NCBI GenBank assembly: GCA_009773415.1
Contig: WSNO01000015.1
Location: 1-59,959 of the forward strand
DNA from: Nitrospirota bacterium
GTDB lineage: Bacteria > Nitrospirota > Thermodesulfovibrionia > Thermodesulfovibrionales > Dissulfurispiraceae
Length of the DNA: 59,959 nt
Direction: 5' to 3'
Part shown: positions 1 through 10,116 of the stretch, piece by piece
Numbering within the stretch: the stretch's first letter is position 1
How the letters are laid out: each line of letters opens with the position of its first letter
Notes under the pieces: model-generated
Databases searched by the model: none
What the model was told of the DNA's origin: nothing
The model's input: only the letters and a program-made list of their open reading frames with translations
Made by a program: the position numbers and the translations under genes

Positions 1-94
<94 letters not shown>

Positions 95-122
95 TTATGT
101 ACTCCGTATCGGAAATTGAATC

Positions 123-2201
123 TTATTCGCCCTTGATTTTTGCTACAATGCCTTCCTGGATGTTCTTCGGCACCTCTTCATATGCAGCAAACTGCATTGT
201 ATAGGTTGCACGACCCTGCGTCTTGGAACGCAGATCCGTCGCATAGCCGAACATTTCAGAAAGCGGAACCATCGCGTTTATGATCTGGGCCTTGCCCCTT
301 TTTTCCATGGACTGCACCTTGCCGCGACGGGAGTTCAGATCACCGATGACATCGCCCATATAATCTTCAGGGGTAACGACCTCAACGTTCATGACCGGCT
401 CAAGCAACGCAATCCCTGCCTTTTTGGCACCATCCTTCAATGCCATCGAACCGGCTATCTTGAATGCCATTTCAGACGAGTCAACTTCATGGTAAGATCC
501 ATCGAATATAATTACTTTCAGGTCGACAACCGGATAGCCTGCGAGGACGCCGCCTTCCATGGCCTCCTTGACGCCCTTTTCAACGGCAGGAACATACTCT
601 CGCGGAATGGACCCACCGACGATTTTGTTGACAAACTCAAAGCCAGCTCCACGCTCGCGCGGCTGGATTTCAAGCCATACATGCCCATACTGCCCGCGAC
701 CACCCGACTGCCGGACAAATTTGCCCTCAATCTTGGTCGCACCCTTAACCGCTTCTTTATATGCCACCTGCGGCTTGCCGACATTAGCTCCCACCTTGAA
801 TTCACGCAGGAGTCGGTCAACAATAATTTCAAGGTGAAGTTCACCCATCCCGGCAATAATCGTCTGGCCGGTCTCTTCATTAAACGAGACACGGAACGAA
901 GGGTCTTCCTGTGCAAGCTTGCCAAGGGAAATTGAGAGCCTTTCCTGGTCGGCCTTGGTTTTCGGTTCGATTGCAACAGAAATAACAGGCTCTGGGAACT
1001 CCATTGCTTCAAGGACTACCGGGCTATTTTCATCACAAAGCGTATCGCCAGTGAGCGTGCTCTTCAATCCGACAACGGCAGCGATGTCTCCGGCGCGAAC
1101 TTCCTTGATCTCTTCGCGCTTGTTCGCGTGCATCTGAAGAAGCCGGCCAACACGCTCCTTGGTGTCTTTGGTTGAGTTATAAGCATATGACCCGGCAGCA
1201 AGCACGCCGGAATAAACACGAATGAAGGTCAACTGACCGACAAACGGGTCGGTCATAATCTTGAACGCAAGGGCAGAAAAGGGCTCCTTGTCCGAAGCCT
1301 GACGCTCAACCTCAACCGTATCACGAGGCAACACGCCCTTGACCGGGGGAACATCAAGCGGGGACGGCAGATAATCAACAACAGCATCGAGCAGCAGTTG
1401 AACACCCTTGTTCTTGAATGCGGAACCCAAAACGACCGGCGTAATGGTCATCAATACCGTTCCCTTGCGGATTGCAGCCTTGATTTCGCTTTCAGAAATC
1501 TCCTCGCCACCGAGATACTTTTCCATGAGAGACTCATCGACATCGGCAATCGCCTCAATCATTTTGTCTCGATACTCCTTGGCCTGCGCCGCATACTCAG
1601 CCGGGATATCGCCCTCGACAAACTTTGCACCGAGCGTCTCATCATCAAAGAAATATGCCTTCATCTTGACGAGATCAATCGAGCCGCGGAACTGATCTTC
1701 CCTGCCGATAGGAATCTGAATCGAAACAGGCACAGCACCCAACTTCTCAACCATTGTCTCAACAGCCGCGAAGAAATCAGCGCCGACGCGGTCCATTTTG
1801 TTCATAAACGCGAGTCGCGGGACAGCGTACTTATTCGCCTGACGCCATACCGTTTCAGACTGAGGCTGGACCCCTGCAACAGCATCAAATGCCGCAACAG
1901 CACCATCAAGCACACGAAGGGATCGCTCAACCTCAATCGTAAAGTCCACGTGTCCCGGAGTATCAATAATATTGATCCGATGGCCGTTCCACGAACATGT
2001 TGTAGCAGCGGACGTTATGGTTATACCGCGCTCCTGTTCCTGCACCATCCAGTCCATAACAGCCGTGCCATCATGCACTTCACCGATTTTATAAGTGACC
2101 CCGGTGTAATACAAAATACGCTCGGTCGTCGTGGTCTTTCCGGCATCGATATGAGCCATGATGCCGATGTTTCTCGTCTTCTCTAATGGAAATCGTGACA
2201 T
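123..2201 (-). CDS. fusA: Elongation factor G
   Basis: This is the 692-residue canonical translocase EF-G, which drives tRNA-mRNA translocation and, with RRF, ribosome recycling. The N-terminus has the G1 loop AHIDAGKTT, switch II with the catalytic histidine (DTPGHVDF) and the G4 motif NKMD. The C-terminal domain IV/V stretches ([25 protein letters not shown]) are intact, and the length is normal. It sits between rpsG and tuf in the str operon. A second, divergent EF-G-like protein is encoded at 19659-21758. The intact histidine and operon position make this copy the housekeeping one. Confidence 0.98.
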   Translation of the reverse strand: MSRFPLEKTRNIGIMAHIDAGKTTTTERILYYTGVTYKIGEVHDGTAVMDWMVQEQERGITITSAATTCSWNGHRINIIDTPGHVDFTIEVERSLRVLDGAVAAFDAVAGVQPQSETVWRQANKYAVPRLAFMNKMDRVGADFFAAVETMVEKLGAVPVSIQIPIGREDQFRGSIDLVKMKAYFFDDETLGAKFVEGDIPAEYAAQAKEYRDKMIEAIADVDESLMEKYLGGEEISESEIKAAIRKGTVLMTITPVVLGSAFKNKGVQLLLDAVVDYLPSPLDVPPVKGVLPRDTVEVERQASDKEPFSALAFKIMTDPFVGQLTFIRVYSGVLAAGSYAYNSTKDTKERVGRLLQMHANKREEIKEVRAGDIAAVVGLKSTLTGDTLCDENSPVVLEAMEFPEPVISVAIEPKTKADQERLSISLGKLAQEDPSFRVSFNEETGQTIIAGMGELHLEIIVDRLLREFKVGANVGKPQVAYKEAVKGATKIEGKFVRQSGGRGQYGHVWLEIQPRERGAGFEFVNKIVGGSIPREYVPAVEKGVKEAMEGGVLAGYPVVDLKVIIFDGSYHEVDSSEMAFKIAGSMALKDGAKKAGIALLEPVMNVEVVTPEDYMGDVIGDLNSRRGKVQSMEKRGKAQIINAMVPLSEMFGYATDLRSKTQGRATYTMQFAAYEEVPKNIQEGIVAKIKGE

Positions 2202-2255
2202 GTGCGAAATTTACCTTCTATCTTTTAACTATCTTCTGAAAATAGTGCGCTGCAA

Positions 2256-2726
2256 CTACCACCTGTAGTGCGCAAACGCCCGGTTGGCCTCGGCCATCTT
2301 GTGGGTGTCTTCTTTTTTCTTAATGGAACTGCCGGTGTTATTGTATGCATCAAGAAGCTCTGCGGCAAGACGCTCGCGCATCGTCTTTTCCTTGCGCGCA
2401 CGGGAGTAACTGATAACCCAGCGAATTGCCAGAGCAACCTTTCTTTGAGGCCGAACCTCCACCGGAACCTGATACGTAGCACCACCGACCCGGCGGGGCT
2501 TGACTTCAACGAGCGGTTTCACATTTTCCATCGCCGCCTTAAAAACCTTGAGCGGATCCATGCCGGTCTTCTCCTTCATAATATCGAAGGCGCCATAGCA
2601 GATGCGCTCACCAGTCGACTTCTTGCCGTCTTCAAACAGAACGCTGATAAAACGGCTGACCAGTTTACTGTTGTACTTCGGATCCGGCAGAACTTCCCGT
2701 TTGATTGCTTCTCTTCTTCTTGCCAT
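2256..2726 (-). CDS. rpsG: 30S ribosomal protein S7
   Basis: The 156-residue protein starts [18 protein letters not shown] and has the typical S7 core (NKMRPLEV-like region, then [21 protein letters not shown]). S7 is a primary 16S rRNA-binding protein that organises the head of the 30S subunit, and in many bacteria it represses its own operon translationally. It lies 20 bp downstream of rpsL and 54 bp upstream of fusA, all on the minus strand. Length and sequence are normal. Confidence 0.98.
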   Translation of the reverse strand: MARRREAIKREVLPDPKYNSKLVSRFISVLFEDGKKSTGERICYGAFDIMKEKTGMDPLKVFKAAMENVKPLVEVKPRRVGGATYQVPVEVRPQRKVALAIRWVISYSRARKEKTMRERLAAELLDAYNNTGSSIKKKEDTHKMAEANRAFAHYRW

Positions 2727-2746
2727 TGCTTAGACTCCGACCATTC

Positions 2747-3118
2747 TTATTTGGGACGCTTGGCACCGTACTTGGACCGACCCTGTCTCCGGTTGCCCAC
2801 GCCTGCGCAATCGAGAGTTCCTCGAAGGATGTGATAGCGCACACCCGGAAGGTCCTTGACTCTGCCACCTCTGATTAATACTATGGAATGCTCCTGGAGG
2901 TTGTGACCAACGCCGGGAATATAGGCGGTTACCTCCATCGCGTTCGTGAGCCGCACCCTGGCAACCTTTCTCAAGGCCGAGTTTGGCTTCTTCGGTGTCG
3001 TTGTATACACTCTGACGCAAACACCACGACGCTGCGGACAGTTTTTCAGCGCCGGACTCTTGGTCTTGCGCTCGATTTTCTTCCGCCCCTGCTTCACCAA
3101 CTGTGCGATTGTAGGCAC
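2747..3118 (-). CDS. rpsL: 30S ribosomal protein S12
   Basis: This 123-residue protein is ribosomal S12, part of the decoding centre. The conserved [18 protein letters not shown] stretch, with the lysine whose substitution gives streptomycin resistance elsewhere, is wild type. [13 protein letters not shown] and the basic tail [11 protein letters not shown] are present. The start codon is GTG at 3118, chosen because the family begins MPTIAQL and GGAGG lies just upstream. It is the first gene of the str operon, and a strong promoter lies 60-90 bp upstream. Confidence 0.98.
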   Translation of the reverse strand: MPTIAQLVKQGRKKIERKTKSPALKNCPQRRGVCVRVYTTTPKKPNSALRKVARVRLTNAMEVTAYIPGVGHNLQEHSIVLIRGGRVKDLPGVRYHILRGTLDCAGVGNRRQGRSKYGAKRPK

Positions 3119-3177
3119 GTTTCCTCCAAATACAATACAAAAGTGAATAGTTTTCCAATTCAGCGGAAAACCTGAAA

Positions 3178-3206
3178 ATTATAGCAGAAATTTACTATTT
3201 AATCAA
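3178..3206 (-). promoter_or_regulatory. Sigma-70-type promoter of the str operon
   Basis: Read on the minus strand, TTGATT (3206-3201) is followed by exactly 17 bp and then TATAAT (3183-3178), a perfect -10 box. Transcription would begin near 3171, giving a leader of about 50 nt before the rpsL GTG. The rest of the 3119-3409 gap is A/T-rich and holds no convincing ORF. A second TATAAT at 3254-3259 on the plus strand has no good -35 partner. Confidence 0.85.
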
Positions 3207-3409
3207 GCCTTTCAACGAGGTAGTCGTTTAGCAGGCTAATCTCCCAGAGGAAGTATAATGTAGCACGAAAAAAATAAAAAAAGAAAGCTAATTTTTTCAG
3301 CGCCTTCCCGCAAGCACGCTTGCCATGCACTTACGCAGCATGATAAGCTTCTTAAACCGCATCAGGTAAGGGCTCACGCAGAGATGACCGACATAAGGAG
3401 GGCGCTGTC

Positions 3410-4060
3410 ATGCAGGAAACCGTTGAATGGCTCGGACACGACACTTTTAAAATATCAGGGTCAAAAATAATATTTACCGACCCTTACCAGATCGTAACTC
3501 CAGACGTTGCCGACATCATAGTTATCACTCATGATCATTATGACCACTGTTCTCCGGACGACATCGAAAAGCTCAGGGGCCCTCATACTGTCGTCGTCGC
3601 CACTTCAGACTGCGCCCCGCGGATTTCCGGAAGCATCAAGCCTCTTGCGCCGGGCGAGACATTGGTGCTCGATGGTGTTACCATTATTGCAGTATCTGCA
3701 TATAATACGAACAAGCAGTTCCATCCAAGAGATCGCGGATGGGTCGGCTACATCATCAAAGTTGACGGCAGGTCAATATATTTCGCAGGCGACACTGATT
3801 ATATTCCTGAAATGAACCAGCTGGGAACAATTGACATAGCGTTTCTGCCGGTCTCCGGAACCTATGTCATGACGTCCGATGAAGCTGCACAGGCGGCCCT
3901 CGCCATTCGACCAAAGCTGGCTATCCCCATGCACTTCGGCTCGATAGTAGGAACCAGAAATGACGCCGAGCATTTTGCGGAGCTTCTGAAAGGGACTGTC
4001 GAGGTAAGGATCCTCGAGCGCGGACACCCTTCTCGACTGTCTGTGACGAGCAATGGTTGA
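3410..4060 (+). CDS. Metallo-beta-lactamase-fold metal-dependent hydrolase (UlaG-like)
   Basis: The 216-residue protein belongs to the UlaG-like branch of the metallo-beta-lactamase fold. It opens with VEWLGHDTFKI, then has the metal-binding motif THDHYDHCSPDDIEKL around residues 43-57. Later ligand segments are FAGDTDY and PMHFGSIVGT. Such proteins are cytoplasmic hydrolases, often acting on phosphodiesters or lactones, but the substrate here cannot be told. The start has a good Shine-Dalgarno sequence (AAGGAGG, 3398-3404). The 3' end overlaps birA by 8 bp, so it is probably the first gene of a birA-coaX operon. Confidence 0.85.
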   Translation: MQETVEWLGHDTFKISGSKIIFTDPYQIVTPDVADIIVITHDHYDHCSPDDIEKLRGPHTVVVATSDCAPRISGSIKPLAPGETLVLDGVTIIAVSAYNTNKQFHPRDRGWVGYIIKVDGRSIYFAGDTDYIPEMNQLGTIDIAFLPVSGTYVMTSDEAAQAALAIRPKLAIPMHFGSIVGTRNDAEHFAELLKGTVEVRILERGHPSRLSVTSNG

Positions 4061-5036
4061 CTCCAAACACTCAGTCGATATATTGAGTCTTCTGAAAAAA
4101 CGCACGTCTTTTGTTTCAGGAGCCGAGATAGCAACCACACTCGGAATAACCCGCGCTGCGGTGTGGAAAAGAATCTCGCGGTTGCGTAAGGAAGGCTATA
4201 GCATTGAAGCCCTTCCCGCAAAGGGCTATCGACTCGCTGGCGTTCCTGAATTTTCCGTAAAAGAAGCCCTCAGTTCTTTGGGGCAACTCAAAACTTTTTC
4301 CGCAGATAATATCTTGTTTTACCCTGCACTGGCATCGACAAATGCGACTGCTGTGGAGATAGCCGGCACAGGGTGCCCGGATGGCACAGTAGTTGTTGCT
4401 GATGCTCAATCAGCAGGCAGGGGCAGAATGGCAAGAATCTGGAACTCTCCTCCCGGTGTCAACATATATATGAGCATCGTCCTGAGACCGGCCATTGCAG
4501 TGCGCGATGCTGCCGTTCTGACCCTGCTTACCGGAGTAGCGTGTGCCAAAGCTCTGCACCACTGCAGTGGAACTGAAATATCCCTGAAATGGCCCAATGA
4601 CCTTCTCATCGGCAATCGCAAGGTTGGGGGCATTCTGACCGAACTTCGCGCTGACCCCGACCGCATTCAGTTTGCAGTCATCGGAATAGGCATAAACGTC
4701 AACTATCACAAGGAGCATATGCCTCGTGATATCAGCGAGATAGCTACTTCATTGGCTCATGAGAGCCGAATGCGCTTTTCGAGAACTGAAGTGTTTGCGA
4801 CGGTCATTCTCCAAATGGACAAGTGGCTGAATATTTTTGAAAATCACGGGAAGAAACCCGTTCTTGATGAGTGGCTCACGCTTTCTTCTACAATAGGGAA
4901 AAAGGTGACTATCTCAACCCATCGAGGAACGTTGCACGGTCTGGCCGAAGCGCTTGACGATGAAGGTTTTTTGCTTGTTCGGGTTGACGATGGAAGTCTG
5001 CAGCACATTCATACCGGAGATGTAACCTATGTCTAG
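4053..5036 (+). CDS. birA: Bifunctional biotin ligase / biotin operon repressor
   Basis: The 327-residue protein has the BirA layout. An N-terminal winged helix (roughly residues 1-60, with ITRAAVWKRISRLRKEGY) precedes the ligase domain, which has the biotinyl-AMP loop GRGRMARIW, then KWPNDLLI and KVGGILTE. A small C-terminal SH3-like domain follows. It attaches biotin to carboxylase carrier proteins, and the HTH suggests it also represses biotin genes, though none lie in this window. It overlaps both neighbours by 8 bp. Confidence 0.95.
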   Translation: MVDSKHSVDILSLLKKRTSFVSGAEIATTLGITRAAVWKRISRLRKEGYSIEALPAKGYRLAGVPEFSVKEALSSLGQLKTFSADNILFYPALASTNATAVEIAGTGCPDGTVVVADAQSAGRGRMARIWNSPPGVNIYMSIVLRPAIAVRDAAVLTLLTGVACAKALHHCSGTEISLKWPNDLLIGNRKVGGILTELRADPDRIQFAVIGIGINVNYHKEHMPRDISEIATSLAHESRMRFSRTEVFATVILQMDKWLNIFENHGKKPVLDEWLTLSSTIGKKVTISTHRGTLHGLAEALDDEGFLLVRVDDGSLQHIHTGDVTYV

Positions 5037-5832
5037 TGAAAAGTTTGACAAGCAGCTCCCGTTGCTGGCAGTCGATGTCGGCAACACCTCCATTGCTCTC
5101 GGCCTTTTTTTGAACCTGACAGATGCGAGGCTGCTCAAGACGGCAAAAATTGCGTCACATCCTGCCCTGCCTGCTTCCGAAATGAAGCAAAAATTTCACC
5201 GTTTCCTCGGCAGGCGCATTGCCCGAACGGGGGTATACATTGTCATCGGCTCGGTGGTGCCGCCGCTCGCAAAGAGACTCGCCGCAGCGACAAGTTCGGT
5301 TTCCCGTCTCACTCTTTCGGTCAACGCCCGTTGCGACTTTGGATTTCAACTTGCCGTTGATACCCCTGCGGCTCTGGGCGTAGACAGGATAGCGAATGCT
5401 GCCGCCGCATGGACACTGCGAAAACGCCCTGTTGCTGTTGCTGACTTCGGCTCTGCGACAACCGTCTCCATTATGGATGGAGAAGCCTTCCGGGGTGGCG
5501 CCATTCTTCCCGGAGTCGTCATGATGCGCGATGCGCTTAGCTACAGAACTGCCCGGCTTCCGTCGGCATCCCTGGAAGCTGACGTCAGTGCTGTTGCTAC
5601 ACATACCGATGCTGCGATTCGCAGCGGCATCGTCTTGGGAACTGCCGGGGCAGTGGAGAAATTAATATCCACTGCCGAGCGTGAACTCCGCCTCAAGCTG
5701 TCTCTTTTCGTTACAGGGGGGAATGCCTCTCTCGTGATTCCTTTTTTAAGCCGCAGACACGTGTTTGCTCCGGATTTGACCCTGCAGGGGTTTCGCATCA
5801 TCTTCCTTCGCCGGCTTGATCTTTCGCTATAA
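5029..5832 (+). CDS. coaX: Type III pantothenate kinase
   Basis: The 267-residue protein catalyses the first step of coenzyme A synthesis, pantothenate to 4'-phosphopantothenate. The ASKHA-fold motifs are clear: DVGNTSIALGLF at the N-terminus (phosphate 1), ALGVDRIANAAAAW in the middle, and DFGSATTVSIMD followed by GGAILPGVVMMRDAL. Type III enzymes are not feedback-inhibited by CoA, unlike CoaA. The coding region overlaps birA by 8 bp; birA-coaX adjacency is common in bacteria. Confidence 0.95.
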   Translation: MSSEKFDKQLPLLAVDVGNTSIALGLFLNLTDARLLKTAKIASHPALPASEMKQKFHRFLGRRIARTGVYIVIGSVVPPLAKRLAAATSSVSRLTLSVNARCDFGFQLAVDTPAALGVDRIANAAAAWTLRKRPVAVADFGSATTVSIMDGEAFRGGAILPGVVMMRDALSYRTARLPSASLEADVSAVATHTDAAIRSGIVLGTAGAVEKLISTAERELRLKLSLFVTGGNASLVIPFLSRRHVFAPDLTLQGFRIIFLRRLDLSL

Positions 5833-5890
5833 ACCGCTATACTTTAGTATGTGCCGATGGCACTGTAATCTGTTCTCGCGGAGGGTGCTT

Positions 5891-6334
5891 ATGAAGATTG
5901 CGAAGATCCTGTTTCCCACAGATTTTTCCGAAGGTGCATTATATGCCTTCCCCTATGCGGTCGATCTGGCAAAAACGTATTCGGCAAAGCTCTATATGGT
6001 TCATATTCTCTATGATGTTGCTATGGCAACAGGACTTCATATCCCGCACACCTCGATGGACACCCTCTATAAGGAACTTGAAGCAAATGCCAAAAAAACT
6101 CTGGAGTCGTTTGCATATGAATTGCGCCAGGGCGTTGCTGACATTGAATTTGCAGTTCTGCGCGGCGTTCCGTATGAAGAGGCGTTGAACTATGCAGGAG
6201 CAAACGGAATTGACCTCATCGTCATAGGCACACACGGGCGCAAGGGACTCGACAGATTGCTGTTTGGTAGCACTGCGGAAAGAATTGTCAGAAATGCTGC
6301 ATGTCCGGTGCTGACAGTCAGAAAACCTGATTAG
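5891..6334 (+). CDS. Universal stress protein (UspA family)
   Basis: From the ATG at 5891 the protein is 147 residues, the usual size of a single Usp domain. It begins MKIAKILFPTDFSEGALYA and ends with the ATP-binding signature IGTHGRKGLDRLLFGSTAER followed by VRNAACPVLTVR. The reading frame is open further upstream, but this start is preferred because GGAGG lies just before it and the family motif begins here. The G-x2-G-x9-G(S/T) pattern suggests an ATP-binding member. A TATACT box lies at 5838-5843. Confidence 0.93.
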   Translation: MKIAKILFPTDFSEGALYAFPYAVDLAKTYSAKLYMVHILYDVAMATGLHIPHTSMDTLYKELEANAKKTLESFAYELRQGVADIEFAVLRGVPYEEALNYAGANGIDLIVIGTHGRKGLDRLLFGSTAERIVRNAACPVLTVRKPD

Positions 6335-6499
6335 GACACTGTCGTTATCATAAAGATTAGCCTTAAAATAGCCTGCCCACTCGTGCACATCTCATTCACT
6401 AACACATGGTGGGCAGAACTGTTTTTTCCTGATCGATGGAGTGTTCGATCGCGAACACTTTTTCGCGCACACATACCTTTCAGGTAAAATATAAGCGTT

Positions 6500-7306
6500 T
6501 TGAAGCGCGCACTCCTTTTTTCACTGATACTGCACCTGACGATTCTCTGCATCGTCTTTTTCCTGAAACCCGAGGATAAAGGGAAAGAGAAGCGTGCGCT
6601 TATTGCTGAAATCGTGACGCCGCAGAAAACACCTTCGCCTCCACCGCCTTCTGCGCCTGAAAAAGAGCGTCGGCCGGTCAGACCTGAGAAAAAACTCCGC
6701 ATCCCGAGGACGGCAGAGCCTCCGAAACGGCTGAGCGAAGCTCCTGCAAAAAAGGCTCAACGCAAAACGCCCGAGGCCGGCCTGACGCAACAGAAAGCCC
6801 GACAGTCAGCGAGCGCTCAGAAGCAGGTCTCGCCCGCTCAGCAGGCTCCTTTCATCCCCTCTCGCGAGTATGCCGTCCCCCGTGAGCAAGGACAGGAGTC
6901 CGGGCGCTCCAAACTTTTTGATCAGGATGTCATTGCAAAAACGACGCAGAGGCGCGATGAGTCAAAGGAAGACACTACCCTCTCTTTCAATACCAAGGAT
7001 TATAAATATTACGGATATATGCAGCGTTTGCGGGAAAAGATCGAGAATGTCTGGCGGTACCCTGCAGAAGCCGGAGCAAAAGGCATTTACGGTGATTTAT
7101 ACATCCGTTTTACTATATTAAAAAATGGAAGGCTCGGCGCGGTTGAACTTGTCAGAACTTCGGGGAATCGGGCTCTGGACAACGCTGCACTCAAGGCGCT
7201 CCGTGAGGCTGAGCCGTTCTGGGCATTGCCGGAGGACTGGGGACGAGACGGTCTTACCATTACAGGCCATTTTGTTTATACACTGAGAGGGTATTATATA
7301 CGATAA
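6500..7306 (+). CDS. TonB/TolA-like energy-transducing protein
   Basis: The 268-residue protein has the TonB/TolA layout. One N-terminal membrane helix (ALLFSLILHLTILCIVFFL) is followed by a proline-, lysine- and alanine-rich periplasmic linker (about residues 30-150). The C-terminal TonB domain has YMQRLREKIENVWRYP, then GDLYIRFTILKNGRLGAVEL and SGNRALDNAALKAL. It would carry proton-motive energy across the periplasm. No exbB/exbD or receptor gene is adjacent. The start is TTG at 6500, since no ATG precedes the helix. A hairpin terminator follows the stop codon directly. Confidence 0.85.
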   Translation: MKRALLFSLILHLTILCIVFFLKPEDKGKEKRALIAEIVTPQKTPSPPPPSAPEKERRPVRPEKKLRIPRTAEPPKRLSEAPAKKAQRKTPEAGLTQQKARQSASAQKQVSPAQQAPFIPSREYAVPREQGQESGRSKLFDQDVIAKTTQRRDESKEDTTLSFNTKDYKYYGYMQRLREKIENVWRYPAEAGAKGIYGDLYIRFTILKNGRLGAVELVRTSGNRALDNAALKALREAEPFWALPEDWGRDGLTITGHFVYTLRGYYIR

Positions 7307-7344
7307 AAGAAGAAGCCTGGAGGCATTCCTCCAGGCTTCTTCTT
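7307..7344. terminator. Bidirectional hairpin terminator between tonB-like gene and pilQ
   Basis: A perfect inverted repeat with a 17-bp stem (7307-7323 paired with 7328-7344) and a 4-base loop (CATT) begins immediately after the stop codon of the tonB-like gene. The 3' arm is T-rich on both strands (ending TTCTTCTT). It lies between two convergent genes, so it probably ends transcription from both sides. Confidence 0.85.
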
Positions 7345-7363
7345 CAATATTGTTTAAGAAAAC

Positions 7364-9577
7364 TTACCGGCGGACAATCCTGGGAGTAATGAACAGGAGC
7401 AGCTCTTCAGTATCGGTTCCGGTAGCATTGTTCTTAAAAAGCAATCCGAGAAGAGGAACCTTTGAAAGCCCCGGCACCGCTCTTTCAGATTCGGTTTCTT
7501 TTGTTTTCATTATTCCGCCAATCACAACTGTTTCGCCGTCCTTCATATACAGCTGTGTCGTCGCCTGCCGGGAGTTGATTGTCGGGTTGCCAAGGTTGTC
7601 TGTACGAGTAAAATCTGGCTCATCCTTGGTCACTTCAACCTTCATGTATATGGTATTGTCAGGGCTTATCTGCGGCGTGACCGTCAGCTTCAGGTTTGCG
7701 TCTTTGTAAACAGTAGTAAACGTTCCGTCCTGAGTCCGCGTGGTAACAGGAATCTGTGCGCCATGCTTGATAATAGCTTCTTTATTATCGACGGTCAGAA
7801 TCTTGGGATTTGAAACAGTTCTCGCCTTCCCGTTTATCTCAAGAGCGGAGATTCGAGCCTCCAGCGCCATATAGCTCCGCAATATTCCGAACGAAATTGC
7901 TCCGGCAGGAGTCGTTGGAGTCGGCAAATTCACTGCCCTATAGATAATGTTTGCATCTGTAGTGCCCGATGCAACGCGTCGTCCTGTTGATGGATCAAAC
8001 GCAAAACCGCCCGTAATGCCGCTGGCGTCCTGAGCACCTTTAATATATCCCTTCTGGTCGCCGCCCCAGGATGCTCCCCATTCAATGCCAAGCTCACGGG
8101 TAAAGTTCGAAGCGACCTCCACCATCCGTGCGTCGATAAGGACTTGAGCCGTCGGCTTGTCAAGCTGATCAATCAGTTTTTGCACTTCTGCAAGCGAAGT
8201 CGGGACATCTTTCACAATCAGAGAGCGCGTCCTGCTGTCTGCACTGATACTGCCCCTCGGCGAAAGGACCTTCCCTTTCTCAATAATCTCTTTCATTCCT
8301 ATCGCCTCAGCAGCGCCTTCTTTCGCTTTCACGGTTTCGACGTTGGCATTATTTACACTGAATATTTTCGTAACCAAATCGTCAGCACGGCCGACTGCCT
8401 CTCTGGCATCCGTAACAGCTTTCTTTTCTTCCTGATAAGCTTTAGCGGTCAATACCCGGATTATATTGCCTTCCATGATTTTTTCGAGTGCAAACGTCTT
8501 CAGCACAATATCCAAAGCCTGATCCCACGGCGCATTCTTTAACTTCATGGTGATGCGCCCCTTGACTTCAGGATGAATTACCATGTTGTACCCGCTCACA
8601 TCACCAAGAAGCCGTAAAATCGGGACAATATCCGCGTCCTGAAAGTCGAGAGAAATGGTCTTTTTCTTCAGAATGGGCGCTGATTCATCGTCGCCGGATT
8701 TTTTGGCCGCTTTTGATTTTATCCGCGCTTCTGCAGGCTTGATATCGACAACGAGTTCGTCATCAAGTATTATTGCCTGCGCATCGACGACTGCCGATGG
8801 GTCAACGACAAACCTGACCCGGTCGCGATCAATTTGATACTTCAGATCCCGAACCGGCGGAATCATCTTCACCGGCAAGACGGCCTTCATTGACGACACC
8901 GGAATGTCAATAATCAGTTTGCCGTCAACCTCATACACTGAAGGAGTCTTTACCCTTCCGTCGGTTTTGAAAATCAGATCAACTCCCTGTTCCGTCTTCT
9001 CAAGCAGCACATCCGTAATCTCACGGGCAGACGCTGTCATGGACTGGAAGTCAGCCGCCTTAGCCGCAGTTTGCGACGCCGGGATTGCAGCTCCTTCAGC
9101 AGTCTTTTGTTGCACCTGAGCAGTTTCCAGAAATACAATTTCAAGGCCTGCCCCTTTTTCTTCTATTTTTGCCCGGGCAGGTGCTGACAGAAGAAATGTC
9201 AACAGAGTGGAAACTCGCGGAGCCTGCATTTGGCTGGCTGTAATCTCAGCTACAATGGATGACTGAGGCCGGATTGGTGTATTGAACCGTCCGGCCGCAA
9301 CTCCCTCCAGCTCAAGAATCAACTTAAAAGGATCAGCCGTTGCTACCACAGAATGCTTCATCGATCCCGCAGAGCTTAATTGAACCGTATTGCCGCTGAC
9401 GTCAATAGCGGTCAATTGTGAACCGCTGCCGGTGGCAATAGCAGCTTCAGCGATAATTGCCGGCACTGAACAGGCACAAACCATAAAGAGTCCGAGCAGG
9501 AGCCAAGTCAGCATCCGTGCCCGACCAACCCCTGGACGACAGGACTGCTTTCGCGTAATGAATGCCGATACCCTCAT
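7364..9577 (-). CDS. pilQ: Type IV pilus secretin PilQ
   Basis: The 737-residue protein is the outer-membrane secretin through which the type IV pilus passes. A signal-anchor near residues 25-45 is followed by AMIN-type N-domains (VQLSSAGSMKHSVVATADPFKLILEL). Next come a secretin/TonB short N-terminal domain (KKTISLDFQDADIVPILRLLGDVSG), an N1 domain, and the secretin core ending ERAVPGLSKVPLLGLLFKNN and ELLLFITPRIV. It is the last gene of pilMNOPQ and overlaps pilP by 4 bp. The N-terminus may start slightly later, because the first 20 residues are basic and unusual. Confidence 0.95.
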   Translation of the reverse strand: MRVSAFITRKQSCRPGVGRARMLTWLLLGLFMVCACSVPAIIAEAAIATGSGSQLTAIDVSGNTVQLSSAGSMKHSVVATADPFKLILELEGVAAGRFNTPIRPQSSIVAEITASQMQAPRVSTLLTFLLSAPARAKIEEKGAGLEIVFLETAQVQQKTAEGAAIPASQTAAKAADFQSMTASAREITDVLLEKTEQGVDLIFKTDGRVKTPSVYEVDGKLIIDIPVSSMKAVLPVKMIPPVRDLKYQIDRDRVRFVVDPSAVVDAQAIILDDELVVDIKPAEARIKSKAAKKSGDDESAPILKKKTISLDFQDADIVPILRLLGDVSGYNMVIHPEVKGRITMKLKNAPWDQALDIVLKTFALEKIMEGNIIRVLTAKAYQEEKKAVTDAREAVGRADDLVTKIFSVNNANVETVKAKEGAAEAIGMKEIIEKGKVLSPRGSISADSRTRSLIVKDVPTSLAEVQKLIDQLDKPTAQVLIDARMVEVASNFTRELGIEWGASWGGDQKGYIKGAQDASGITGGFAFDPSTGRRVASGTTDANIIYRAVNLPTPTTPAGAISFGILRSYMALEARISALEINGKARTVSNPKILTVDNKEAIIKHGAQIPVTTRTQDGTFTTVYKDANLKLTVTPQISPDNTIYMKVEVTKDEPDFTRTDNLGNPTINSRQATTQLYMKDGETVVIGGIMKTKETESERAVPGLSKVPLLGLLFKNNATGTDTEELLLFITPRIVRR

Positions 9578-10116
9578 TGCTCATCCCCCCTGCGGAGTTT
9601 TAGTATGGTGTCTTTTGCAGTAAGAACACCTTTATAGTTTTTGACCATTTCCCGAATGATCAGAGAATCCTGCGTAATTTTCACAACCTTTCCTCCATAG
9701 AGCCCCACCTTCGTACCTTGGCGGACTGTGTAAGACTTGCCGTCGGGAAGCGTAATAGCGGCGTATGGACCGGAACCATCACTCACCACTGCAATCACCT
9801 GAAATTCCCCAGCATCAAAGACTTCAAGCGAGCCAATCCCCTGCTTTCTCAAGGTATCTGCTTTGAGCGTCAGAGAAACAAAAGGATCCCTCTTCAGACC
9901 GGCAGTATAGGGAACTCCCTGTGAAGACTGTTCCAGAATAGGAACTCTGGCGGCGTCTTGCGGCTTGACCGGCACCGGCTGATTGAGAGCCTGCGGAGGC
10001 TGTTTCGGAGCCGAACCCGAAGTGCGCGAAGGGTCTTCACACCCAACAACGAAAAACGCACCCACCACTGCCGCCGCGCAAAAAAAGATTGTATTGAGTC
10101 CACGTAATATTTTCAT
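9574..10116 (-). CDS. pilP: Type IV pilus assembly lipoprotein PilP
   Basis: The 180-residue protein has a lipoprotein-type signal (FFCAAAVVGAFFVVGC, cysteine about residue 26) and a short proline-rich linker. The C-terminal PilP beta domain has GLKRDPFVSL, then VIAVVSDGSGPYAAITLPDGKSY and VRQGTKVG. PilP links the inner-membrane PilNO complex to the PilQ secretin. Start and stop overlap those of pilO and pilQ by 4 bp, indicating translational coupling. Confidence 0.92.
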   Translation of the reverse strand: MKILRGLNTIFFCAAAVVGAFFVVGCEDPSRTSGSAPKQPPQALNQPVPVKPQDAARVPILEQSSQGVPYTAGLKRDPFVSLTLKADTLRKQGIGSLEVFDAGEFQVIAVVSDGSGPYAAITLPDGKSYTVRQGTKVGLYGGKVVKITQDSLIIREMVKNYKGVLTAKDTILKLRRGDEQ